From positions 9,178,001 through 9,242,000 of the forward strand of contig NC_088321.1 in NCBI RefSeq assembly GCF_910592395.1: a DNA stretch of 64,000 nucleotides. The letters run 5' to 3'. Below the pieces are notes generated by a model. That model was not told the DNA's origin. It saw nothing but the letters and a program-made list of their open reading frames with translations, and did not search any database. Source of the stretch: Lineus longissimus (taxonomy: Eukaryota; Nemertea; Pilidiophora; Heteronemertea; Lineidae). This document shows positions 1-13,728 of the stretch, piece after piece; position 1 is the first letter of the stretch, and the number at the start of each line of letters is the position of its first letter. The translations under genes and the position numbers were made by a program.

Positions 1-189
1 TGTAAAACATTGCAAGTTTGATAAAAGAAGCAATTACACTGTTAACCCGTTGACATGAAGGTACTGTAGTGACTCTAAAAGGGGCAATCGACATGAAAGT
101 ACTGTAGTGACTCTTAAACGGGCAATAGGGATTACACTACATCTCTGAACGTTCGTGCACTTGAAATTTGGTTGATGGAAATAGAGCGT

Positions 190-526
190 CTAAGGCTTTG
201 AGATGCCTTCGCAGTTGATAAATGCTAGCGGTCTGGTTGATCTCCTAATGTCGCTATCGGTCACCTGTAGCTGATACATTAACCCTCTCCATTTGAACCA
301 TTCGGTTGCGTTTAGTCCCAGTGATTCGAAAGGTATCACTGTTTTGTCTGGTCTTAGTAAATCTGAAATATACTTTATCCCTACTTCCTTCCAATGTTTA
401 AGAAAAAACCATTATTTGATTAATTTTGATTAATTTATTGTACCATAAATATGTTTTTCCCGAGCCACGTGCTTGCAGGCGCCGCCTCTTTTGCCTTAGT
501 GAGCCAATCATCTTATATTGTAGCAT
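190..526 (-). pseudogene. LINE relic copy with 1-bp frameshift
   Basis: Same segment as the reference relic but 337 bp long. Around 401-410 the usual AAAAATC is AAAAAACC, one base longer with a T-to-C change, which shifts the frame near codon 40. The monomer is otherwise an ordinary divergent member of region A. A homopolymer error in the assembly cannot be excluded for this single case. Confidence 0.6.
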
Positions 527-2378
527 GTGATGTATGTTTTACCAGACTATTATGTGGAGTATTGTCCTTTGGATTGACGGTAAGGTTCACCTCAATGTAT
601 AACAATGCAAGTTTGATAAAAGAAGCAATTACACTGTTATTCTGTTGACATGAAGGTACTGTAGTGACTCTAAAAGGGGCAATCGACATGAAGGTACTGT
701 GGTGACTCTTAAACGGGCAATAGGGATTACACTACATCTCTGAATGTTCGTGCACTTGAAATTTGGTTGATGGAAATAGAGCGTCTAAGGCTTTGAGATG
801 CCTTCGCAGTTGATAAATGCTAGCGGTCTGGTTGATCTCCTAATGTCGCTATCGGTCACCTGTAGCTGATCCATTAACCCTCTCCATTTGAACCATTCGG
901 TTGCGTTTAGTCCCAGTGATTCGAAAGGTATCACTGTTTTGTCTGGTCTTAGTAAATCTGAAATATACTTTATCCCTACTTCCTTCCAATGTTTATGAAA
1001 AATCATTCTTTGATTAATTTTGATTAATTTATTGTACCATAAATATGTTTTTCCCGAGCCACGTGCTTGCAGGCGCCGCCTCTTTTGCCTTAGTGAGCCA
1101 ATCATCTTATATTGTAGCATGTGATGTATGTTTTACCAGACTATTATGTGGAGTATTGTCCTTTGGATTGAGGGTACGGTTCACCACAATGTAAAACAAT
1201 GCAAGTTTGATAAAAGAAGCAATTACACTGTTAACCCGTTGACATGAAGGTACTGTAGTGACTCTAAAAGGGGCAATCGACATGAAGGTACTGTAGTGAC
1301 TCTTAAACGGGCAATAGGGATTACACTACATCTCTGAACGTTCGTGCACTTGAAATTTGGTTGATGGAAATAGAGCGTCTAAGGCTTTGAGATGCCTTCG
1401 CAGTTGATAAATGCTAGCGGTCTGGTTGATCTCCTAATGTCGCTATCGGTCACCTGTAGCTGATCAATTAACCCTCTCCATTTGAACCATTCGGTTGCGT
1501 TTAGTCCCAGTGATTCGAAAGGTATCACTGTTTTGTCTGGCCTTAGTAAATCTGAAATATACTTTATCCCTACTTCCTTCCAATGTTTATGAAAGATCAT
1601 TCTTTGATTAATTTTGATTAATTTATTGTACCATAAATATGTTTTTCCCGAGCCACGTGCTTGCAGGTGCCGCCTCTTTTGCCTTAGTGAGCCAATCATC
1701 TTATATTGTAGCATGTGATGTATGTTTTACCAGACTATTATGTGGAGTATTGTCCTTTGGATTGAGGGTACGGTTCACCTCAATGTAAAACAATGCAAGT
1801 TTGATAAAAGAAGCAATTACACTGTTAACCCGTTGACATGAAGGTACTGTAGTGACTCTAAAAGGGGCAATCGACATGAAGGTACTGTAGTGACTCTTAA
1901 ACGGGCAATAGGGATTACACTACATCTCTGAACGTTCGTGCACTTGAAATTTGGTTGATGGAAATAGAGCGTCTAAGGCTTTGAGATGCCTTCGCAGTTG
2001 ATAAATGCTAGCGGTCTGGTTGATCTCCTAATGTCGCTATCGGTCACCTGTAGCTGATCAATTAACCCTCTCCATTTGAACCATTCGGTTGCGTTTAGTC
2101 CCAGTGATTCGAAAGGTATCACTGTTTTGTCTGGTCTTAGTAAATCTGAAATATACTTTATCCCTACTTCCTTCCAATGTTTATGAAAAATCATTTTTTG
2201 ATTAATTTTGATTAATTTATTGTACCATAAATATGTTTTTCCCGAGCCACGTGCTTGCAGGTGCCGCCTCTTTTGCCTTAGTGAGCCAATCATCTTATAT
2301 TGTAGCATGTGATGTATGTTTTACCAGACTATTATGTGGAGTATTGTCCTTTGGATTGAGGGTACGGGTTCACCTCAA

Positions 2379-2991
2379 TGTAAAACAATGCAAGTTTGAT
2401 GAAAGTAGCAATTACACTGTTAACCCGTTGACATGAAGGTACTGTAGTGACTCTAAAAGGGGCAATCGACATGAAGGTACTGTAGTGACTCTTAAACGGG
2501 CAATAGGGATTACACTACATCTCTGAACGTTCGTGCACTTGAAATTTGGTTGATGGAAATAGAGCGTCTAAGGCTTTGAGATGCCTTCGCAGTTGATAAA
2601 TGCTAGCGGTCTGTTTGATCTCCTAATGTCGCTATCGGTCACCTGTAGCTGATCCATTAACCCTCTCCATTTGAACCATTCGGTTGCGTTTAGTCCCAGT
2701 GATTCGAAAGGTATCACTGTTTTGTCTGGTCTTAGTAAATCTGAAATATACTTTATCCCTTCTTCCTTCCAATGTTTATTTGATTAATTTTGATTAATTT
2801 TAATTTTAATTTTAATTAATTTTGATTAATTTATTGTACCATAAATATGTTTTTCCCGAGCCACGTGCTTGCAGGCGCCGCCTCTTTTGCCTTAGTGAGC
2901 CAATCATCTTATATTGTAGCATGTGATGTATGTTTTACCAGACTATTATGTGGAGTATTGTCCTTTGGATTGAGGGTACGGTTCACCTCAA
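2379..2991. repeat. Expanded 613-bp monomer (AT tract)
   Basis: This copy is 19 bp longer than the norm. From about 2779 to 2832 the TGATTAATTT decamers are followed by repeated TTTTAA units and a second pair of GATTAAT motifs, while the usual TGAAAAATCATTCT stretch just before the decamers is missing. The relic segment (2568-2922, minus strand) is therefore rearranged and broken. The next monomer has the same structure. Confidence 0.9.
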
Positions 2992-3604
2992 TGTAAAACA
3001 ATGCAAGTTTGATAAAAGAAGCAATTACACTGTTAACCCGTTGACATGAAGGTACTGTAGTGACTCTAAAAGGGGCAATCGACATGAAGGTACTGTAGTG
3101 ACTCTTAAACGGGCAATAGGGATTACACTACATCACTGAACGTTCGTGCACTTGAAATTTGGTTGATGGAAATAGAGCGTCTAAGGCTTTGAGATGCCTT
3201 CGCAGTTGATAAATGCTAGCGGTCTGGTTGATCTCCTAATGTCGCTATCGGTCACCTGTAGCTGATCAATTAACCCTCTCCATTTGAACCATTCGGTTGC
3301 GTTTAGTCCCAGTGATTCGAAAGGTATCACTGTTTTGTCTGGTCTTAGTAAATCTGAAATATACTTTATCCCTTCTTCCTTCCAATGTTTATTTGATTAA
3401 TTTTGATTAATTTTAATTTTAATTTTAATTAATTTTGATTAATTTATTGTACCATAAATATGTTTTTCCCGAGCCACGTGCTTGCAGGCGCCGCCTCTTT
3501 TGCCTTAGTGAGCCAATCATCTTATATTGTAGCATGTGATGTATGTTTTACCAGACTATTATGTGGAGTATTGTCCTTTGGATTGAGGGTACGGTTCACC
3601 TCAA
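2992..3604. repeat. Expanded 613-bp monomer (AT tract), adjacent copy
   Basis: This is the second of two neighbouring monomers with the same 19-bp net expansion (tract about 3391-3442) and the same CCTTCTTCC variant just before it. They differ in TCTCTGAAC versus TCACTGAAC and in GATCCAT versus GATCAAT, so the expansion sits on two backgrounds. That suggests a short conversion tract rather than simple duplication of the whole monomer. The relic beginning at 3181 is broken by the tract. Confidence 0.88.
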
Positions 3605-5981
3605 TGTAAAACAATGCAAGTTTGATAAAAGAAGCAATTACACTGTTAACCCGTTGACATGAAGGTACTGTAGTGACTCTAAAAGGGGCAATCGACATGA
3701 AGGTACTGTAGTGACTCTTAAACGGGCAATAGGGATTACACTACATCTCTGAACGTTCGTGCACTTGAAATTTGGTTGATGGAAATAGAGCGTCTAAGGC
3801 TTTGAGATGCCTTCGCAGTTGATAAATGCTAGCGGTCTGGTTGATCTCCTAATGTCGCTATCGGTCACCTGTAGCTGATCAATTAACCCTCTCCATTTGA
3901 ACCATTCGGTTGCGTTTAGTCCCAGTGATTCGAAAGGTATCACTGTTTTGTCTGGTCTTAGTAAATCTGAAATATACTTTATCCCTACTTCCTTCCAATG
4001 TTTATGAAAGATCATTCTTTGATTAATTTTGATTAATTTATTGTACCATAAATATGTTTTTCCCAAGCCACTTGCTTGCAGGTGCCGCCTCTTTTGCCTT
4101 AGTGAGCCAATCATCTTATATTGTAGCATGTGATGTATGTTTTACCAGACTATTATGTGGAGTATTGTCCTTTGGATTGAGGGTACGGTTCACCTCAATG
4201 TAAAACAATGCAAGTTTGATAAAAGAAGCAATTACACTGTTAACCCGTTGACATGAAGGTACTGTAGTGACTCTAAAAGGGGCAATCGACATGAAGGTAC
4301 TGTAGTGACTCTTAAACGGGCAATAGGGATTACACTACATCTCTGAACGTTCGTGCACTTGAAATTTGGTTGATGGAAATAGAGCGTCTAAGGCTTTGAG
4401 ATGCCTTCGCAGTTGATAAATGCTAGTGGTCTGGTTGATCTCCTAATGTCGCTATCGGTCACCTGTAGCTGATCAATTAACCCTCTCCATTTGAACCATT
4501 CGGTTGCGTTTAGTCCCAGTGATTCGAAAGGTATCACTGTTTTGTCTGGTCTTAGTAAATCTGAAATATACTTTATCCCTACTTCCTTCCAATGTTCATG
4601 AAAGATCATTCTTTGATTAATTTTGATTAATTTATTGTACCATAAATATGTTTTTCCCAAGCCACGTGCTTGCAGGTGCCGCCTCTTTTGCCTTAGTGAG
4701 CCAATCATCTTATATTGTAGTATGTGATGTATGTTTTACCAGACTATTATGTGGAGTATTGTCCTTTGGATTGAGGGTACGGTTCACCTCAATGTAAAAC
4801 AATGCAAGTTTGATAAAAGAAGCAATTACACTGTTAACCCGTTGACATGAAGGTACTGTAGTTACTCTAAAAGGGGCAATCGACATGAAGGTACTGTAGT
4901 GACTCTTAAACGGGCAATAGGGATTACACTACATCTCTGAACGTTCGTGCACTTGAAATTTGGTTGATGGAAATAGAGCGTCTAAGGCTTTGAGATGCCT
5001 TCGCAGTTGATAAATGCTAGCGGTCTGGTTGATCTCCTAATGTCGCTATCGGTCACCTGTAGCTGATCAATTAACCCTCTCCATTTGAACCATTCGGTTG
5101 CGTTTAGTCCCAGTGATTCGAAAGGTATCACTGTTTTGTCTGGTCTTAGTAAATCTGAAATATACTTTATCCCTACTTCCTTCCAATGTTTATGAAAGAT
5201 CATTCTTTGATTAATTTTGATTAATTTATTGTACCATAAATATGTTTTTCCCAAGCCACTTGCTTGCAGGTGCCGCCTCTTTTGCCTTAGTGAGCCAATC
5301 ATCTTATATTGTAGCATGTGATGTATGTTTTACCAGACTATTATGTGGAGTATTGTCCTTTGGATTGAGGGTACGGTTCACCTCAATGTAAAACAATGCA
5401 AGTTTGATAAAAGAAGCAATTACACTGTTAACCCGTTGACATGAAGGTACTGTAGTGACTCTAAAAGGGGCAATCGACATGAAGGTACTGTAGTGACTCT
5501 TAAACGGGCAATAGGGATTACACTACATCTCTGAACGTTCGTGCACTTGAAATTTGGTTGATGGAAATAGAGCGTCTAAGGCTTTGAGATGCCTTCGCAG
5601 TTGATAAATGCTAGCGGTCTGGTTGATCTCCTAATGTCGCTATCGGTCACCTGTAGCTGATCAATTAACCCTCTCCATTTGAACCATTCGGTTGCGTTTA
5701 GTCCCAGTGATTCGAAAGGTATCACTGTTTTGTCTGGTCTTAGTAAATCTGAAATATACTTTATCCCTACTTCCTTCCAATGTTTATGAAAGATCATTAT
5801 TTGATTAATTTTGATTAATTTATTGTACCATAAATATGTTTTTCCCGAGCCATGTGCTTGCAGGTGCCGCCTCTTTTGCCTTAGTGAGCCAATCATCTTA
5901 TATTGTAGCATGTGATGTATGTTTTACCAGACTATTATGTGGAGTATTGTCCTTTGGATTGAGGGTACGGGTTCACCTCAA

Positions 5982-6594
5982 TGTAAAACAATGCAAGTTT
6001 GATAAAAGAAGCAATTACACTGTTAACCCGTTGACATGAAGGTACTGTAGTGACTCTAAAAGGGGCAATCGACATGAAGGTACTGTAGTGACTCTTAAAC
6101 GGGCAATAGGGATTACACTACATCTCTGAACGTTCGTGCACTTGAAATTTGGTTGATGGAAATAGAGCGTCTAAGGCTTTGAGATGCCTTCGCAGTTGAT
6201 AAATGCTAGCGGTCTGGTTGATCTCCTAATGTCGCTATCGGTCACCTGTAGCTGATCCATTAACCCTCTCCATTTGAACCATTCGGTTGCGTTTAGTCCC
6301 AGTGATTCGAAAGGTATCACTGTTTTGTCTGGTCTTAGTAAATCTGAAATATACTTTATCCCTACTTCCTTCCAATGTTTATTTGATTAATTTTGATCAA
6401 TTTTAATTTTAATTTTAATTAATTTTGATTAATTTATTGTACCATAAATATGTTTTTCCCGAGCCACGTGCTTGCAGGCGCCGCCTCTTTTGCCTTAGTG
6501 AGCCAATCATCTTATATTGTAGCATGTGATGTATGTTTTACCAGACTATTATGTGGAGTATTGTCCTTTGGATTGAGGGTAAGGTTCACCTCAA
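5982..6594. repeat. Expanded 613-bp monomer (AT tract), distant copy
   Basis: The third expanded monomer lies about 3 kb from the first two. The tract at about 6381-6442 is the same length but has GATCAA in place of one GATTAA, and the preceding sequence is the usual CCTACTTCC. The relic beginning at 6171 is broken. The shared length and junctions point to one origin, spread within region A and absent from the remaining 57 kb. Confidence 0.88.
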
Positions 6595-9500
6595 TGTAAA
6601 ACAATGCAAGTTTGATAAAAGAAGCAATTACACTGTTAACCCGTTGACATGAAGGTACTGTAGTGACTCTAAAAGGGGCAATCGACATGAAGGTACTGTA
6701 GTGACTCTTAAACGGGCAATAGGGATTACACTACATCTCTGAACGTTCGTGCACTTGAAATTTGGTTGATGGAAATAGAGCGTCTAAGGCTTTGAGATGC
6801 CTTCGCAGTTGATAAATGCTAGCGGTCTGGTTGATCTCCTAATGTCGCTATCGGTCACCTGTAGCTGATCAATTAACCCTCTCCATTTGAACCATTCGGT
6901 TGCGTTTAGTCCCAGTGATTCGAAAGGTATCACTGTTTTGTCTGGTCTTAGTAAATCTGAAATATACTTTATCCCTACTTCCTTCCAATGTTTATGAAAG
7001 ATCATTATTTGATTAATTTTGATTAATTTATTGTACCATAAATATGTTTTTCCCGAGCCACGTGCTTGCAGGTGCCGCCTCTTTTGCCTTAGTGAGCCAA
7101 TCATCTTATATTGTAGCATGTGATGTATGTTTTACCAGACTATTATGTGGAGTATTGTCCTTTGGATTGAGGGTACGGGTTCACCTCAATGTAAAACAAT
7201 GCAAGTTTGATAAAAGAAGCAATTACACTGTTAACCCGTTGACATGAAGGTACTGTAGTGACTCTAAAAGGGGCAATCGACATGAAGGTACTGTAGTGAC
7301 TCTTAAACGGGCAATAGGGATTACACTACATCTCTGAACCTTCGTGCACTTGAAATTTGGTTGATGGAAATAGAGCGTCTAAGGCTTTGAGATGCCTTCG
7401 CAGTTGATAAATGCTAGCGGTCTGGTTGATCTCCTAATGTCGCTATCGGTCACCTGTAGCTGATCCATTAACCCTCTCCATTTGAACCATTCGGTTGCGT
7501 TTAGTCCCAGTGATTCGAAAGGTATCACTGTTTTGTCTGGTCTTAGTAAATCTGAAATATACTTTATCCCTACTTCCTTCCAATGTTTAAGAAAAATCAT
7601 TATTTGATTAATTTTGATTAATTTATTGTACCATAAATATGTTTTTCCCGAGCCACGTGCTTGCAGGCGCCGCCTCTTTTGCCTCAGTGAGCCAATCATC
7701 TTATATTGTAGCATGTGATGTATGTTTTACCAGACTATTATGTGGAGTATTGTCCTTTGGATTGAGGGTACGGGTTCACCTCAATGTAAAACAATGCAAG
7801 TTTGATAAAAGAAGCAATTACACTGTTAACCCGTTGACATGAAGGTACTGTAGTGACTCTAAAAGGGGCAATCGACATGAAGGTACTGTAGTGACTCTTA
7901 AACGGGCAATAGGGATTACACTACATCTCTGAACGTTCGTGCACTTGAAATTTGGTTGATGGAAATAGAGCTTCTAAGGCTTTGAGATGCCTTCGCAGTT
8001 GATAAATGCTAGCGGTCTGGTTGATCTCCTAATGTCGCTATCGGTCACCTGTAGCTGATCCATTAACCCTCTCCATTTGAACCATTCGGTTGCGTTTAGT
8101 CCCAGTGATTCGAAAGGTATCACTGTTTTGTCTGGTCTTAGTAAATCTGAAATATACTTTATCCCTACTTCCTTCCAATGTTTAAGAAAAATCATTATTT
8201 GATTAATTTTGATTAATTTATTGTACCATAAATATGTTTTTCCCGAGCCACGTGCTTGCAGGCGCCGCCACTTTTGCCTTAGTGAGCCAATCATCTTATA
8301 TTGTAGCATGTGATGTATGTTTTACCAGACTATTATGTGGAGTATTGTCCTTTGGATTGAGGGTAAGGTTCACCTCAATGTAAAACAATGCAAGTTTGAT
8401 AAAAGAAGCAATTACACTGTTAACCCGTTGACATGAAGGTACTGTAGTGACTCTAAAAGGGGCAATCGACATGAAGGTACTGTAGTGACTCTTAAACGGG
8501 CAATAGGGATTACACTACATCTCTGAACGTTCGTGCACTTGAAATTTGGTTGATGGAAATAGAGCGTCTAAGGCTTTGAGATGCTTTCGCAGTTGATAAA
8601 TGCTAGCGGTCTGGTTGATCTCCTAATGTCGCTATCGGTCACCTGTAGCTGATCAATTAACCCTCTCCATTTGATCCATTCGGTTGCGTTTAGTCCCAGT
8701 GATTCGAAAGGTATCACTGTTTTGTCTGGTCTTAGTAAATCTGAAATATACTTTATCCCTACTTCCTTCCAATGTTTATGAAAGATCATTCTTTGATTAA
8801 TTTTGATTAATTTATTGTACCATAAATATGTTTTTCCCGAGCCACGTGCTTGTAGGTGCCGCCTCTTTTGCCTTAGTGAGCCAATCATCTTATATTGTAG
8901 CATGTGATGTATGTTTTACCAGACTATTATGTGGAGTATTGTCCTTTGGATTGAGGGTACGGTTCACCTCAATGTAAAACAATGCAAGTTTGATAAAAGA
9001 AGCAATTACACTGTTAACCCGTTGACATGAAGGTACTGTAGTGACTCTAAAAGGGGCAATCGACATGAAGGTACTGTAGTGACTCTTAAACGGGCAATAG
9101 GGATTACACTACATCACTGAACGTTCGTGCACTTGAAATTTGGTTGATGGAAATAGAGCGTCTAAGGCTTTGAGATGCCTTCGCAGTTGGTAAATGCTAG
9201 CGGTCTGGTTGATCTCCTAATGTCGCTATCGGTCACCTGTAGCTGATCCATTAACCCTCTCCATTTGAACCATTCGGTTGCGTTTAGTCCCAGTGATTCG
9301 AAAGGTATCACTGTTTTGTCTGGTCTTAGTAAATCTGAAATATACTTTATCCCTACTTCCTTCCAATGTTTATGAAAAATCATTCTTTGATTAATTTTGA
9401 TTAATTTATTGTACCATAAATATGTTTTTCCCGAGCCACGTGCTTGCAGGCGCCGCCTCTTTTGCCTCAGTGAGCCAATCATCTTATATTGTAGCATGTG

Positions 9501-11348
9501 ATGTATGTTTTACCAGACTATTATGTGGAGTATTGTCCTTTGGATTGAGGGTAAGGTTCACCTCAATGTAAAACAATGCAAGTTTGATAAAAGAAGCAAT
9601 TACACTGTTAACCCGTTGACATGAAGGTACTGTAGTGACTCTAAAAGGGGCAATCGACATGAAGGTACTGTAGTGACTCTTAAACGGGCAATAGGGATTA
9701 CACTACATCACTGAACGTTCGTGCACTTGAAATTTGGTTGATGGAAATAGAGCGTCTAAGGCTTTGAGATGCCTTCGCAGTTGGTAAATGCTAGCGGTCT
9801 GGTTGATCTCCTAATGTCGCTATCGGTCACCTGTAGCCGATCCATTAACCCTCTCCATTTGAACCATTCGGTTGCGTTAAGTCCCAGTGATTCGAAAGGT
9901 ATCACTGTTTTGTCTGGTCTTAGTAAATCTGAAATATACTTTATCCCTACTTCCTTCCAATGTTTAAGAAAAATCATTATTTGATTAATTTTGATTAATT
10001 TATTGTACCATAAATATGTTTTTCCCGAGCCACGTGCTTGCAGGCGCCGCCTCTTTTGCCTTAGTGAGCCAATCATCTTATATTGTAGCATGTGATGTAT
10101 GTTTTACCAGACTATTATGTGGAGTATTGTCCTTTGGATTGAGGGTAAGGTTCACCTCAATGTAAAACAATGCAAGTTTGATAAAAGAAGCAATTACACT
10201 GTTAACCCGTTGACATGAAGGTACTGTAGTGACTCTAAAAGGGGCAATCGACATGAAGGTACTGTAGTGACTCTTAAACGGGCAATAGGGATTACACTAC
10301 ATCTCTGAACGTTCGTGCACTTGAAATTTGGTTGATGGAAATAGAGCGTCTAAGGCTTTGAGATGCTTTCGCAGTTGATAAATGCTAGCGGTCTGGTTGA
10401 TCTCCTAATGTCGCTATCGGTCACCTGTAGCTGATCAATTAACCCTCTCCATTTGAACCATTCGGTTGCGTTTAGTCCCAGTGATTCGAAAGGTATCACT
10501 GTTTTGTCTGGTCTTAGTAAATCTGAAATATACTTTATCCCTACTTCCTTCCAATGTTTATGAAAAATCATTCTTTGATTAATTTTGATTAATTTATTGT
10601 ACCATAAATATGTTTTTCCCGAGCCACGTGCTTGCAGGCGCCGCCTCTTTTGCCTCAGTGAGCCAATCATCTTATATTGTAGCATGTGATGTATGTTTTA
10701 CCAGACTATTATGTGGAGTATTGTCCTTTGGATTGAGGGTAAGGTTCACCTCAATGTAAAACAATGCAAGTTTGATAAAAGAAGCAATTACACTGTTAAC
10801 CCGTTGACATGAAGGTACTGTAGTGACTCTAAAAGGGGCAATCGACATGAAGGTACTGTAGTGACTCTTAAACGGGCAATAGGGATTACACTACATCACT
10901 GAACGTTCGTGCACTTGAAATTTGGTTGATGGAAATAGAGCGTCTAAGGCTTTGAGATGCCTTCGCAGTTGGTAAATGCTAGCGGTCTGGTTGATCTCCT
11001 AATGTCGCTATCGGTCACCTGTAGCCGATCCATTAACCCTCTCCATTTGAACCATTCGGTTGCGTTTAGTCCCAGTGATTCGAAAGGTATCACTGTTTTG
11101 TCTGGTCTTAGTAAATCTGAAATATACTTTATCCCTACTTCCTTCCAATGTTTATGAAAAATCATTCTTTGATTAATTTTGATTAATTTATTGTACCATA
11201 AATATGTTTTTCCCGAGCCACGTGCTTGCAGGCGCCGCCTCTTTTGCCTTAGTGAGCCAATCATCTTATATTGTAGCATGTGATGTATGTTTTACCAGAC
11301 TATTATGTGGAGTATTGTCCTTTGGATTGAGGGTAAGGTTCACCTCAA

Positions 11349-13728
11349 TGTAAAACAATGCAAGTTTGATAAAAGAAGCAATTACACTGTTAACCCGTTG
11401 ACATGAAGGTACTGTAGTGACTCTAAAAGGGGCAATCGACATGAAGGTACTGTAGTGACTCTTAAACGGGCAATAGGGATTACACTACATCACTGAACGT
11501 TCGTGCACTTGAAATTTGGTTGATGGAAATAGAGCGTCTAAGGCTTTGAGATGCCTTCGCAGTTGGTAAATGCTAGCGGTCTGGTTGATCTCCTAATGTC
11601 GCTATCGGTCACCTGTAGCCGATCCATTAACCCTCTCCATTTGAACCATTCGGTTGCGTTTAGTCCCAGTGATTCGAAAGGTATCACTGTTTTGTCTGGT
11701 CTTAGTAAATCTGAAATATACTTTATCCCTACTTCCTTCCAATGTTTATGAAAAATCATTCTTTGATTAATTTTGATTAATTTATTGTACCATAAATATG
11801 TTTTTCCCGAGCCACGTGCTTGCAGGTGCCGCCTCTTTTGCCTTAGTGAGCCAATCATCTTATATTGTAGCATGTGATGTATGTTTTACCAGACTATTAT
11901 GTGGAGTATTGTCCTTTGGATTGAGGGTACGGTTCACCTCAATGTAAAACAATGCAAGTTTGATAAAAGAAGCAATTACACTGTTAACCCGTTGACATGA
12001 AGGTACTGTAGTGACTCTAAAAGGGGCAATCGACATGAAGGTACTGTAGTGACTCTTAAACGGGCAATAGGGATTACACTACATCTCTGAACGTTCGTGC
12101 ACTTGAAATTTGGTTGATGGAAATAGAGCGTCTAAGGCTTTGAGATGCCTTCGCAGTTGATAAATGCTAGCGGTCTGGTTGATCTCCTAATGTCGCTATC
12201 GGTCACCTGTAGCTGATCCATTAACCCTCTCCATTTGAACCATTCGGTTGCGTTTAGTCCCAGTGATTCGAAAGGTATCACAGTGTTTTGTCTGGTCTTA
12301 GTAAATCTGAAATATACTTTATCCCTACTTCCTTCCAATGTTTATGAAAAATCATTCTTTGATTAATTTTGATTAATTTATTGTACCATAAATATGTTTT
12401 TCCCGAGCCACGTGCTTGCAGGCGCCGCCTCTTTTGCCTCAGTGAGCCAATCATCTTATATTGTAGCATGTGATGTATGTTTTACCAGACTATTATGTGG
12501 AGTATTGTCCTTTGGATTGAGGGTAAGGTTCACCTCAATGTAAAACAATGCAAGTTTGATAAAAGAAGCAATTACACTGTTAACCCGTTGACATGAAGGT
12601 ACTGTAGTGACTCTAAAAGGGGCAATCGACATGAAGGTACTGTAGTGACTCTTAAACGGGCAATAGGGATTACACTACATCACTGAACGTTCGTGCACTT
12701 GAAATTTGGTTGATGGAAATAGAGCGTCTAAGGCTTTGAGATGCCTTCGCAGTTGGTAAATGCTAGCGGTCTGGTTGATCTCCTAATGTCGCTATCGGTC
12801 ACCTGTAGCCGATCCATTAACCCTCTCCATTTGAACCATTCGGTTGCGTTTAGTCCCAGTGATTCGAAAGGTATCACTGTTTTGTCTGGTCTTAGTAAAT
12901 CTGAAATATACTTTATCCCTACTTCCTTCCAATGTTTATGAAAAATCATTCTTTGATTAATTTTGATTAATTTATTGTACCATAAATATGTTTTTCCCGA
13001 GCCACGTGCTTGCAGGTGCCGCCTCTTTTGCCTTAGTGAGCCAATCATCTTATATTGTAGCATGTGATGTATGTTTTACCAGACTATTATGTGGAGTATT
13101 GTCCTTTGGATTGAGGGTACGGTTCACCTCAATGTAAAACAATGCAAGTTTGATAAAAGAAGCAATTACACTGTTAACCCGTTGACATGAAGGTACTGTA
13201 GTGACTCTAAAAGGGGCAATCGACATGAAGGTACTGTAGTGACTCTTAAACGGGCAATAGGGATTACACTACATCTCTGAACGTTCGTGCACTTGAAATT
13301 TGGTTGATGGAAATAGAGCGTCTAAGGCTTTGAGATGCCTTCGCAGTTGATAAATGCTAGCGGTCTGGTTGATCTCCTAATGTCGCTATCGGTCACCTGT
13401 AGCTGATCCATTAACCCTCTCCATTTGAACCATTCGGTTGCGTTTAGTCCCAGTGATTCGAAAGGTATCACAGTGTTTTGTCTGGTCTTAGTAAATCTGA
13501 AATATACTTTATCCCTACTTCCTTCCAATGTTTATGAAAAATCATTCTTTGATTAATTTTGATTAATTTATTGTACCATAAATATGTTTTTCCCGAGCCA
13601 CGTGCTTGCAGGCGCCGCCTCTTTTGCCTCAGTGAGCCAATCATCTTATATTGTAGCATGTGATGTATGTTTTACCAGACTATTATGTGGAGTATTGTCC
13701 TTTGGATTGAGGGTAAGGTTCACCTCAA
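11349..13728. repeat. Two-monomer higher-order repeat, types b-a, two copies (1190 bp each)
   Basis: Monomers with relics at 11538 (b), 12132 (a), 12728 (b) and 13322 (a) alternate. The 594-bp b and 596-bp a members give a 1190-bp unit repeated twice. The b members keep GTTGGTAAA and CCGATCC (Thr103, Arg85), and the a members keep the AG insertion. Confidence 0.8.
12132..12469 (-). pseudogene. LINE relic copy with 2-bp insertion (type a)
   Basis: An AG pair is inserted at about 12282-12283 (CACAGTG instead of CACTG), which splits the 111-codon frame into two overlapping shorter frames near codon 62. The same insertion recurs in the relics beginning at 13322, 15700, 18078, 19862, 22834, 25212 and 25808, always with a 596-bp period. 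It is therefore a real, amplified variant rather than a sequencing error. The copy at 25212 has the insertion on a b-type background, indicating exchange or conversion. Confidence 0.65.

Larger units (their letters stand above)
1..8972. repeat. Array region A: heterogeneous monomers
   Basis: Fifteen monomers with the most private differences in the window. Most carry Ile at relic codon 83 (GATCAAT on the plus strand) and His at codon 16. Full-length minus-strand relic frames begin (lower coordinate, 336 bp each unless noted) at 785, 1379, 1973, 3794, 4388 (ATG lost, 106 codons), 4982, 5576, 6784, 7379, 7974 and 8568. Broken ones begin at 190, 2568, 3181 and 6171. An extra G in the terminal linker (GTACGGGTTC) makes several periods 595 bp. 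A private CACTTG variant at 4069 and 5257, exactly 1188 bp apart, shows a local two-monomer duplication. Confidence 0.85.

Noticed and set aside
451-648. Plus-strand open frames of 65-78 codons starting MFFPSHV or MPSQLV, repeated along the array.
   Set aside because: They lie opposite the longer minus-strand relic, vary in length with single-base linker changes, and show no motif I recognise. They are antisense shadows.
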